Positions 31,001 through 37,607 of a stretch of 64,000 bases of DNA are shown here, one piece after another; the first letter of the stretch is position 1; every line of letters begins with the position of its first letter. A program made the translations under genes and the position numbers. Source of the DNA: Pseudomonadota bacterium. Lineage in GTDB: Bacteria > Pseudomonadota > Gammaproteobacteria > Burkholderiales > Methylophilaceae. Location: assembly GCA_029782295.1 (NCBI GenBank), contig JAKOVB010000124.1, forward strand, positions 124,001 to 188,000. The letters run 5' to 3'. Below the pieces are notes generated by a model. It saw only the letters and a program-made list of their open reading frames with translations, searched no databases and had not been told where the DNA came from.

Positions 31001-31733
31001 CATCATCCTTGTTGGTACCACAGCGACGAATGGATACTTCGATCGGTAGCATGGAGTCTAGAAGGCCACTTTCCTTGTAGAGGCGATTGACATCGATCAC
31101 GACCGATATTAGCCCCCAGAAGTTTTTATCCGCCCCCTTCCCCTGAATAAACACAGGGATGCGCGCAATGAGCCCAACACCACCCTGAACAAGATTAAGT
31201 GGACCATCGATAGTCAGATTTTCCGCTATACGGGCACGTTCGGCGGCTTCGCGCTGAGCAGCCAGCTTGCGGTAATCAAGCCCGATAGCCTTTTCATTAC
31301 CTTCTAATGGATACATCAGGCGAACCACCATATCTGGCGCCGCACCAATGTTGCGCAGGAGTGATCGTTCTCCAATCAACGGCCTGGCTGCTTGCTCGAA
31401 TTCAACCTGTGTTAGCCGAGGATTCGCTGCGATTACAGCCACGAGGCCGCGTGTGAGTTGGACATTGCTGTTTAGTTGGGTTTCCAGCCTTGCCCGCAAC
31501 ACCAGCAGATTCTCCTGGACTCGTTTTTGCGCATTCAGGTGCTGGCTATCGAGATTTTGTCGCTCGACATATTGTGCAGCCAAAAGTATCGCCAACATTG
31601 ATACAACTGCAGCCAAGGCAATCGGCCACCACGCCGAAAACCTATTAAAAAACTTCAACTTATTAGCCTTCCCCAAAAAAAGATGACAATGATCCCATTC
31701 ATCAACACGCCTCGATTTATACCTGAAAGGCAT
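28017..31733 (-). CDS. CHASE/multi-PAS hybrid sensor histidine kinase
   Basis: A 1238-residue hybrid kinase. Membrane helix 1 is at about 35-56, an extracytoplasmic CHASE domain at 60-285, helix 2 at 292-313. Four PAS domains follow (about 326-437, 448-562, 576-687, 697-808), then a coiled linker, HisKA with ISHEIRTPM (His866), HATPase (GLGLAITRHLA) and a C-terminal receiver (VLIAEDNPINR, phospho-Asp in LILMDMQMPEMSG). PAS 1 and PAS 3 are near copies. The 5' end is uncertain; an internal start at a later Met is possible. It is divergent from the PAS-LuxR gene, a likely partner, although no separate phosphotransfer protein is here. Confidence 0.92.
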   Translation of the reverse strand: MPFRYKSRRVDEWDHCHLFLGKANKLKFFNRFSAWWPIALAAVVSMLAILLAAQYVERQNLDSQHLNAQKRVQENLLVLRARLETQLNSNVQLTRGLVAVIAANPRLTQVEFEQAARPLIGERSLLRNIGAAPDMVVRLMYPLEGNEKAIGLDYRKLAAQREAAERARIAENLTIDGPLNLVQGGVGLIARIPVFIQGKGADKNFWGLISVVIDVNRLYKESGLLDSMLPIEVSIRRCGTNKDDGEVIYGDPVLFNSQSVRMPISFPDGEWEIAGRPKGGWRDDSGSIIPIRYGFALALGLNMASLLFFAHSVYRRKEIENDLQQSSRYARSLIEASLDPLVTISRDGKVTDVNLATEKVTGRTRDVLIGSDFSNYFTDPKKAREGYQHVFEHGFVTDYSLSIMHSDGHLVDVLYNASVYKDEAGVVLGVFAAARDITYRKVMQDRLAESEARLRTIIESEPECIKIVDAQGTLKDMNPAGLAMLEADRLDQVVSQPVLNVIAPEHRAAFVRMHKQVIKGEPQTLEFEVVGLKGGRRWLETHAVPMKQANGETVHLAVTRDISERKKAEQLALASSQYARSLIEASLDPLVTINSEGIITDVNVATERITGRTREEIIGTDFSEYFTEPEKARAGYLEAFEKEFVMDYPLAILHQDGRITDVVYNASVYRNADGTIKGVFAAARDVTKQKQAEERIRQLSAAVEQSPESIVITDLKANIEYVNNAFTNNTGYGFHEIVGQNPKFLQSGKTSQETYDELWETLRQEKPWVGEFVNRRKNGTEYIERAIVSPIRSADGAITHYVAVKEDVTEKKQLAEELEEYRNHLERQVAERSARIVMLNLQLERRALEAEAANIAKSAFIANISHEIRTPMHAIVGFGGLLLKKSDNLTDAQRNKLIKINEASEHLLSIVNDVLDISKIEAEKLDIEKIQFYRADLISKVTTMIDARLRAKNLRFVIDVDEMPSQMMGDPTRLTQMLLNYLGNAVKFTELGGVTLRVKLVEETDSDMLLRFEVEDTGPGIPLAHQARLFNAFEQADNSFTRKHGGTGLGLAITRHLATLMGGEVGLESSPGKGSNFWFTARLGKIREQSAVSDAIRSETISSEELIKQKHAGKRVLIAEDNPINRFLMEEMLSDIGLQLDYAENGQVALEKAQASNYDLILMDMQMPEMSGIDATRAIRQLPAYACTPIIAVTGNAFTEDREACLDAGMNDHLAKPIKEEDLYHKILIWLDSPGLKK

Positions 31734-31866
31734 TCATGCTTAGATGGTGGCCAGTCACGGCCTATGATCACTACCACCATTAGTAACAAATTAATGTTTA
31801 GACTAATACAAGTTTTGATTAAAATCTGTCAGATTTACCTTACACGGATACTTGACCTTCAAATCA

Positions 31867-32625
31867 ATGAAACAACCCTCTAGACAAGATCAGTTTCTGC
31901 TGGATGCGATCGACGCAAACCTTGCCATTCTTAATGGGCAAGGTGAGATCATATGCACAAACAAAGCATGGAAAGAATTTGCCCTAGAAAATGGACTGCC
32001 CCCGGATTTCGCTGCCGGTCACTCACAAATCAATTATTTGGAAGTCTGCAGCAATGCCACCCATGAGTCCTCTGACGGGGCGATGATTGCTTTTCGTGGG
32101 ATCAGGGCCGTTCTTGACGGGAAGAAAAAGCATTTTGTTTTCGAATATCCCTGTCACAGCCCTGTAAAGCTGAGATGGTTTCGCATGCATGTCACGCCCC
32201 TGCCAAGCAAAAACTCGAGGGAGGCGCTCGTTATGCACTACGACATCACGAAGGAAAGGTTAGATGTTCATCTGCGACAAAAGCATGTTCTGGACCTTTG
32301 CCAACTTTTAGACAAAATGAAAGGGCTGGCTGACAACATTAAACTAAAAAGCACTGATGAACCCGTACCCAGGAAGCTTGAGGATCTCATTCCTCAAGAT
32401 TTCCCGACAGCCGAGGCCGATCCTTTTCAGATGTTATCTGGGCGGGAACGCGCTATTCTGAGGGGCCTGGTACGTGGAACCAGACAGATTGATTTGGCGA
32501 ATGAACTCGGATTAAGTCCTAAAAGCGTTTCAACTTACCGCTCGAGAATCTTCGAGAAATTAGAAGTTAATAGCATTCCAGGACTTCTCGAATTGGTTGG
32601 GCGCTTTGGTTACCAGAAGCTTTGA
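31867..32625 (+). CDS. PAS-LuxR-type DNA-binding regulator
   Basis: A 252-residue regulator. Residues about 10-130 are PAS-like (FLLDAIDANLAILNGQGEII, ending LVMHYDITKE), followed by a linker and a C-terminal LuxR/FixJ helix-turn-helix (LSGRERAILRGLVRG, LANELGLSPKSVSTYRSRIF). There is no receiver domain, so phosphorylation control is not expected directly. I use ATG 31867 rather than the upstream TTG. It is divergent from the CHASE hybrid kinase with a 133-base gap, implying a common control region. Confidence 0.85.
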   Translation: MKQPSRQDQFLLDAIDANLAILNGQGEIICTNKAWKEFALENGLPPDFAAGHSQINYLEVCSNATHESSDGAMIAFRGIRAVLDGKKKHFVFEYPCHSPVKLRWFRMHVTPLPSKNSREALVMHYDITKERLDVHLRQKHVLDLCQLLDKMKGLADNIKLKSTDEPVPRKLEDLIPQDFPTAEADPFQMLSGRERAILRGLVRGTRQIDLANELGLSPKSVSTYRSRIFEKLEVNSIPGLLELVGRFGYQKL

Positions 32626-32688
32626 CACAATCGCACCCCCACCTAAATATGATCATGGCCGAATGTCCGCAATTGGCCATAGCAGATA

Positions 32689-33236
32689 TTAAGCCAAAAA
32701 ACAAATGTAGAGATTCTGACGAGCGTCGACCGTGCCATTTCCAGAGTGTGTATCGAAATCGACGATGGCCACTCTCGCCCCATTCGCAACTGCGTGCATT
32801 GCACCAATCGCGATGTTGTTGATGAAGCAGAATCCATGCGATCGATTCGGTCCGGCATGATGCCCCCCATAAATCAGGCAAAAGGCATTGGTAATTTTTT
32901 CCAGAGAGGACATCATCAACCGCGGTTAATACCGCCCCCCGAAGACAGGTATATCGTCTTCAGTGTGTAAGGGGTCATGACGGTGTCCATGTCGATCACG
33001 AAAATATTCACTTCTGGACAATTATCTCGAAGGAACTGGAGATGTTCCTTTGAATGGACGGCCAGAATTGATTCATCCGTTGCCGGAGTCGACTCTTCGA
33101 ACCTGATTCCTGGCTCCAGCCCGAGTGAAGCCAAGGAGGCTTGTATCGTAGGCAGGCGATCAGGCACCATGGCAAGGTGGTGATTGTGCTGGTCATGCAA
33201 GGCGATGTCCGGATGCCAGAAGATTTTTGTGCTCAT
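32689..33236 (-). pseudogene. Histone-deacetylase-family protein, frameshifted and truncated
   Basis: Two minus-strand frames together read a class II histone-deacetylase-like (acetoin utilisation/acetylpolyamine amidohydrolase) protein. The first (33236 to about 32919) gives IFWHPDIALHDQH, VHSKEHLQFLRD and MDTVMTPYTLKTIYLSSGGG, then stops; the second (32919-32689) continues with NAFCLIYGGHHAGPNRS, HGFCFINNIAIGAMHA and VAIVDFDTHSGNGT. The zinc-ligand stretch is present but lies across a frame break, and the C-terminal half is lost. Its first codons overlap the ankyrin gene end by four bases, so the two once formed an operon. Confidence 0.85.
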
Positions 33237-33934
33237 GACTGGCTCCCGGACAGCAGCGCGGCTATCTTGTCGAAATCCGGGTGGTATTCGATATCTGCAA
33301 TTTTAAGCAGTGTACGACCACGATGATCAGTCACATCCAGATCGGAGCCTGCGTTGATAAGCATTTTCGTGATCTCGACATCCCCTTTGTGCACGGCCCA
33401 GGATAACGCGGTCCATCGCGTATCGTCCTTTAACGCTACGTCAGCACCGGCCTTGAGCAGCATTTCACAGATCTCGGCAGATCGGGCCAGGGCAGCTGAC
33501 ATTAATGGGGTGTACAGGCCTCGGCTACTTTGCGTATTCACGTTCACCCTGGCGTCTATCAACGCGCGACAAACATTTACGCGCGCATGCACTGCAGCTG
33601 CCCGAAGGGGTGTCCATCCGCTGTCCGGATCCATGAAATTCAGATCCACTCCTTCGGAAATCGCGAGCTTCACTCCCTCCAGATCACCGTCCACCGCCGC
33701 CTTGATGAGCGCTTGTCCATGAGGAGGCGGGGAGGAGCTTTGCCGGGCATCAGGAACAGTTACTGTCTCTTTTGCCTTGAGGCAAAACATGACGTGATGC
33801 CAATGCAAATACCCCTGATGGGTTGCAGCAAGATCTAACGCGGCAGAATGCGGTAGATTCAGTTTGTTTTTGAGAAGCTTGGCTTCAACCTTGATGGCAG
33901 CGACCTTGGTGGCCGTAGTTGGGATGATGCGCAT
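33233..33934 (-). CDS. Ankyrin-repeat protein with N-terminal glyoxalase-associated motif
   Basis: A 233-residue protein. The first 60 residues (LPHSAALDLAATHQGYLHWHH) match the short 'HSxALdxxAxxxGYxxWH' element seen in proteins annotated as glyoxalase-related. From about residue 70 come four to five ankyrin repeats (GWTPLRAAAVHARVNVCRAL, YTPLMSAALARSAEIC, WTALSWAVHKGDVEI), ending at LLSGSQS. Ankyrin repeats bind other proteins; the partner is unknown. I prefer ATG 33934 because AAAGGAAA precedes it, and not the TTG upstream. It is coupled to the broken deacetylase gene. Confidence 0.8.
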   Translation of the reverse strand: MRIIPTTATKVAAIKVEAKLLKNKLNLPHSAALDLAATHQGYLHWHHVMFCLKAKETVTVPDARQSSSPPPHGQALIKAAVDGDLEGVKLAISEGVDLNFMDPDSGWTPLRAAAVHARVNVCRALIDARVNVNTQSSRGLYTPLMSAALARSAEICEMLLKAGADVALKDDTRWTALSWAVHKGDVEITKMLINAGSDLDVTDHRGRTLLKIADIEYHPDFDKIAALLSGSQS

Positions 33935-34369
33935 GACTTGGTTTCCTTTGTGTCTATGCGGAACATCACGGTTACCCACTACCGGAATCCGCAACAAAAC
34001 ACTCAGGAATCCAGAATTTGAAGTTCAACTTTCCTCGAAAGGAATTCGCCATGTGGGCGGCTGGCTTAGTCGAGCCTTGGGGAATGATAATCATCCTATC
34101 AAAACCCTGTCAACCGCACCGCACAAAATGAACACCCTCCTCCCCAAGCAGGTTTAAGTCGTAACCAGCAATAAAGCCCTATGCTGGATTGACGAAGGAG
34201 GATCCAGGAACGTTAACAGAGCGGGAGGGGGAAAGTTGACAGATGTTGGCGAAAATTGGAGATTCAGGGCGACATTAAAAATGACTACCGCCACTCTTCG
34301 ACTAAATCCATGACGGATGGAAATGTTCAGATCAGGCGGGAGCAATTGATTGAAACCCCCGCCGTTTCA
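33935..34369. other. Gene-free stretch between ankyrin gene and XoxJ-like gene
   Basis: I see no gene in these 435 bases. A GC-rich stem (GGCGGG near 34337 with CCCGCC near 34357) lies just past the 3' end of the XoxJ-like gene and could act as a weak transcript end, without a T-run. Short frames here are not protein-like. Confidence 0.5.
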
Positions 34370-35248
34370 TTACATATTCCCAGGCTCAGTTTTTGTGACG
34401 ACTGGCAAATGTGGGATGCCGTAATCGTTCAATATCTTTTCAATATCACCCTTATGTTGATCCAGCACCGACTGAATTGATGTTAAGAAATCTTTCTCTT
34501 TCTTGCGGACCCCGACGGATATATTCCAATCTTCCTTGCCGTGCGCGTTGACCTGCTTGTACTCTGGACACGGAACGATCTGCAATTGATCCGGAGCCTT
34601 TTGCTTCGCAAAATAGCCCCCGATCGGCCCCCACATGATAGCCACATCAATCTTCCCTTTCAGTAGGTCATCGACCATTAGATCTGGAGGGTTGCTGGGG
34701 TCATGCATCATGAGATACGCCACCACGTTTCCCATCAACCCCTTGTCGAACAGAGGGCGGGTGGGGGGGGCATAATCCACCACCCCTATCTTGGCCTTGC
34801 GTAAATCCGGCGAATCCCAATCAGTGATCTTTAATCCGCTACTCTTCTTATAAATAAAGACATAGCTGCTACGATAATAGGGGTGAGAGGTGAGCATCAT
34901 GTCATTTCCCGTTCCCGTACCGATAATGACATCGCACAGATGGGCATTCAGGGTTGTTCGGATATATCCGAATCGATCATATCCGAAACTGTATTCCAAC
35001 TTCTTGCCCATACTGGTGGCAAGCAACTCGGCGATCTTGTTCTCGAAACCTTGCTGCTTTTCATTGGAATAAGGCATATTGTCCTTATCTGCGCAAACTC
35101 GAAAAACATTCGGATCTGTTGCTGGAGTCGCTTCGCCAGTCCGACCCACGTCAGGATCGAAAGACAGCACCGTACCTTCTGCAAAAGTTTGCGAAGATGC
35201 AATACACATCAGCACGACCACTGTTCCAAGCCTCAACCATGACAACAT
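34370..35248 (-). CDS. XoxJ/MxaJ-like periplasmic substrate-binding protein (TIGR03871 type)
   Basis: A 292-residue secreted solute-binding-like protein. ATG 35248 has a GAGGAGA box and a Sec signal (LGTVVVLMCIASSQTFA). The mature part follows the quinoprotein-dehydrogenase-associated binding family: FRVCADKDNMPYSNEKQQG, GYDRFGYIRTTLNA, CDVIIG, and DVAIMWGPIGGYFA. In methylotrophs XoxJ/MxaJ serves the PQQ alcohol dehydrogenase, and is coded beside xoxF and xoxG. Neither gene is near here, so this copy is an orphan. Its ligand and partner are unknown. Confidence 0.87.
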   Translation of the reverse strand: MLSWLRLGTVVVLMCIASSQTFAEGTVLSFDPDVGRTGEATPATDPNVFRVCADKDNMPYSNEKQQGFENKIAELLATSMGKKLEYSFGYDRFGYIRTTLNAHLCDVIIGTGTGNDMMLTSHPYYRSSYVFIYKKSSGLKITDWDSPDLRKAKIGVVDYAPPTRPLFDKGLMGNVVAYLMMHDPSNPPDLMVDDLLKGKIDVAIMWGPIGGYFAKQKAPDQLQIVPCPEYKQVNAHGKEDWNISVGVRKKEKDFLTSIQSVLDQHKGDIEKILNDYGIPHLPVVTKTEPGNM

Positions 35249-35597
35249 TATTTTCTCCTCAATCCACGAACCGGTTTTAGGGCAGGTAGAAATTTGTGAT
35301 AAATGTGAAACTGAGCAACTCAGAATGAGACATGTCATTAGCGCGATAGTTCTAATTTAGATATTAAGGCTACAGATGTGGTGGCGCCTCTTGATAAATC
35401 AGAGTGACTTTGGGTGTTGAAATCACTCGAAACAACGTTAAGGAGGGTCGATACCACCAAACCAGCCCCCATCAAACAATGCTCCAAATACATTCCTGGT
35501 TCGCTGCAACCATCCAGAGCAAGGCAGGATTTCAAATGAAAAATTTATACCGTTTACAGAAGAAAACGGCGTGATTAATTAACTTGGCAATAGGACT
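35249..35597. other. Gene-free stretch upstream of XoxJ-like gene and before IS remnant
   Basis: No gene is seen. It contains the XoxJ-like promoter area and AT-rich sequence. A left terminal repeat of the IS was looked for and not recognised. Confidence 0.45.
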
Positions 35598-36314
35598 ATG
35601 TTCACAGTATTCAGACAGTTGCATCGTCTGGCTTACGCCGAGTTACTTAGGTTACGTATTGACCTGCTGCGGCCGGTGTTTCCCGGCATCAACCACAAGC
35701 GGGTCTATCGAATATACAGCGCTGCCAATCTGGCGGTCAGGAAACGCAAGAAGGCCAAGCGTCCGGTATCGGAACGAATCCCGCTGCAGATCGCGCAGCG
35801 CGTCAACGAGGTGAGGAGCATGGACTTTGTCAGCGATAGTCTGGCCAATGGCAGGCGCATCAAGTGCCTGACCGTGGCTGATGATTTCAGCCACGAATGT
35901 ATCGACATTGCCGTGGACTAAGCATTTCAGGTCAGTACGTCACCCGCATCCTGGATCAGGCTGCGCTGTTCCGTGGCTATCCGGCCGCAGTTCGCACGGA
36001 CAACGGCCCTGAGTTCACCAGTCGGGCATTCATGGCCTGGGCGCTGAAGCATGGCATCAGGCACATCCTGATCGAACCGGGGCGGCCAATACAGAACGGC
36101 TATATCGAGAGTTTCAACGGCAAGTTCCCGTGACGAGTGCCTGAACGAGCACTGGTTCGAGACGCTGCCCCAGGCCAGAGCCACCATCACGGACTGGCGG
36201 CAGGATTACAACGAGGTGAGGCCGCACAGCAGTTGCCAGCGCATGCCGCCAGCCAAGTTTGCCGCCCTACATCGCCTGGGGCACTTTGATTCAAACCAGC
36301 ATCAACAAACCTAG
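35598..36314 (+). mobile_element. IS3-family transposase remnant (orfB, two frameshifts)
   Basis: Three plus-strand frames read one IS3-type transposase. Frame 1 (35598-35921) has NHKRVYRIYSAANLAVRKRK and the first Asp in MDFVSD. After a small deletion near 35922, frame 2 gives GQYVTRILDQ, RTDNGPEFTSR (second Asp) and NGYIESFNGK (Glu). An extra C near 36127 moves to frame 3, with RDECLNEHWFETL, WRQDYNEVRPHSS and stop TAG at 36312-36314. All DDE residues can be read but the gene is broken, and the N-terminal part and orfA are missing. No clear terminal repeats were found. Confidence 0.88.
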
Positions 36315-36551
36315 GAAATCAGTTAACCTTGCAACCGGATTTCCGAACTCAAAGTTGGTACGCCAACAGGGGGCAAATCAATATAAGCCACCTGTAAAAT
36401 TATGACGAATGTCCGCGAGCAATAGCGACCGAATGATCGCTAACTTGAAATAATTCAGCTATATAACGTTTGACGAAGGTTCGATCATTCATGCCCACCC
36501 AATCATAATGGCTAAGCAAACTCGACCCAACTGGAGAAAATTCTTTAGTAA

Positions 36552-36728
36552 TTACATAGCAGCTTGAAATGCCTTATTAAGATTGACAGCATCAGCTTGA
36601 GCAGCTGCATCAGCTGCCTGATCGCGATATTGGAAGAACGATGGAATAGCAATGGCCGCAAGAATACCAATAATTGCAACCACCGTTAACAACTCAAGTA
36701 TCGTAAACCCCTGTAAAAAGCGTTTCAT
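36552..36728 (-). CDS. Short type IV pilin-like protein (58 residues)
   Basis: A small gene coding a class III prepilin: MKRFLQG, then processing site before F8, then FTILELLTVVAIIGILAAI, with Glu at position +5 of the mature chain. After this hydrophobic helix there are only about 28 residues (PSFFQYRDQAADAAAQADAV and NLNKAFQAAM) before TAA, so the mature protein has 51 residues. Normal pilins have 120-160; this size resembles the short PilA of Geobacter. Its tail QYR..A...AAQAD..NL..A aligns by eye with that family. It starts three bases after the receiver gene ends, in one operon. It could also be a truncated pilin gene. Confidence 0.82.
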   Translation of the reverse strand: MKRFLQGFTILELLTVVAIIGILAAIAIPSFFQYRDQAADAAAQADAVNLNKAFQAAM

Positions 36729-36731
36729 TTT

Positions 36732-37103
36732 TCACCTTAGCAAACTTCTAGCCAACTCGCTAATTTCATTAGGTTTAAAAGGTTTCCTAACATATGCATC
36801 CGCCCCCGCGCTTAGTCCTTTCTCGATATCTTTAGAATCATCCAAACCAGTCAGCAAAACAACCTTAGTCTCAGTGCATATTGGATTAGCTTTAATTTCA
36901 GCGCAAACATCAAACCCGTTCTTCCCCCCTGGCATAACAACATCAAGGAAAACCAGATCCGGGTTCCAATCCTGAACTAACTTTAGAGCACTCTCACCAT
37001 CCACCGCTTCCCTAATATCGTACCTTTCAGCGAAATAGGAAAGAAAAAATTTCAACAGGTTTCTAATTTCGCTGGAGTCATCCACCAGAAGCACTTTCTT
37101 CAT
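36732..37103 (-). CDS. Single-domain response regulator (receiver only)
   Basis: A 123-residue CheY-like receiver. Acidic pair in VLLVDDSSEIR, phospho-Asp in LVFLDVVMPGGKNGFD, Thr in VVLLTGLDD and Lys in YVRKPFKPNE are all in place, so it should be phosphorylated. There is no output domain. The short pilin gene follows directly. Its kinase may be the CHASE hybrid kinase of this region; that link is only neighbourhood-based. Confidence 0.92.
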   Translation of the reverse strand: MKKVLLVDDSSEIRNLLKFFLSYFAERYDIREAVDGESALKLVQDWNPDLVFLDVVMPGGKNGFDVCAEIKANPICTETKVVLLTGLDDSKDIEKGLSAGADAYVRKPFKPNEISELARSLLR

Positions 37104-37445
37104 CCCTACCCCTGCAAAAATCCAACTTTATCAATTAAAGCAATTCTAAAGAGTACATTTGTTGAGATCACTCAGAGTAATTATTAGCTTCAACTGTTGA
37201 TCATCTGAATTCCAGAATAAGCTACCATCCATCAGTTTATTTGGAAAGAGAAACCAAATATTCGGTTCTAGTTCAATAGAATTTTTTGTCGTGATATGAC
37301 AACAGACAATCCTCCATAAATTTCTAGATTCTCATTTTTTACCACTAAACAGTTGAGCCATTTAATCCCTAACTATCTGGCAATTATGGTGATTACTCAT
37401 TAAACCTTTGACATGGGAAAAACAAGGTATTAATCTTGCTTAATC
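37104..37445. other. AT-rich gap holding two divergent promoters
   Basis: No gene is seen in these 342 bases. The left side must hold the receiver/pilin promoter. On the right, TTGACA at 37408-37413 with TAATCT at 37431-37436 (17 apart) is a plausible promoter for the riboswitch transcript. Confidence 0.5.
37408..37436 (+). promoter_or_regulatory. Candidate promoter for the riboswitch/HD-GYP transcript
   Basis: A perfect TTGACA -35 and a weak TAATCT -10 spaced by 17 bases precede the riboswitch by about ten bases. A start within 37442-37446 would leave the full aptamer in the leader. Confidence 0.45.
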
Positions 37446-37535
37446 TGTAAATGGCAAACTTGGTCGAAAGACAGGGACGCAAAACCACCGGTCTAAAGGA
37501 GAAATCCCATGACAGCGGGGTCACCGGATACTACT
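37446..37535 (+). promoter_or_regulatory. c-di-GMP-I (GEMM) riboswitch
   Basis: The leader shows the GEMM-I hallmarks in order: GGCAAAC (37453), a GTC-GAAA-GAC hairpin with GNRA tetraloop (about 37461-37470), AGGGACGCAAAACCACCGG (37472-37490), the tetraloop receptor side GGTCTAAAGG, and AGCGGGGTCACCGG (37514-37527). These match the conserved core of the Vibrio Vc2 aptamer, which binds one c-di-GMP. An ATG at 37509 lies inside the aptamer and is not the gene start. The controlled gene is the HD-GYP protein that starts at 37608. Confidence 0.93.
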
Positions 37536-37540
37536 TTATT

Positions 37541-37558
37541 TTGTGGAATTCTCCACAA
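37541..37558 (+). promoter_or_regulatory. Hairpin between riboswitch and HD-GYP start
   Basis: A perfect 7-bp stem (TTGTGGA/TCCACAA) with an ATTC loop lies six bases after the aptamer. It has no following T-run, so control of translation or RNA stability is more likely than termination. The ribosome site AGAGGTG is at 37596-37602. Confidence 0.5.
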
Positions 37559-37607
37559 TTCACGGTGCCCTGATGGTTTGCCCAGTTCATCACAAAGAGG
37601 TGTAACC

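Noticed and set aside
37509-37607. Earlier in-frame ATG for the HD-GYP gene
   Set aside because: It lies inside the c-di-GMP aptamer core; the ATG at 37608 has a ribosome site and starts the recognisable domain.
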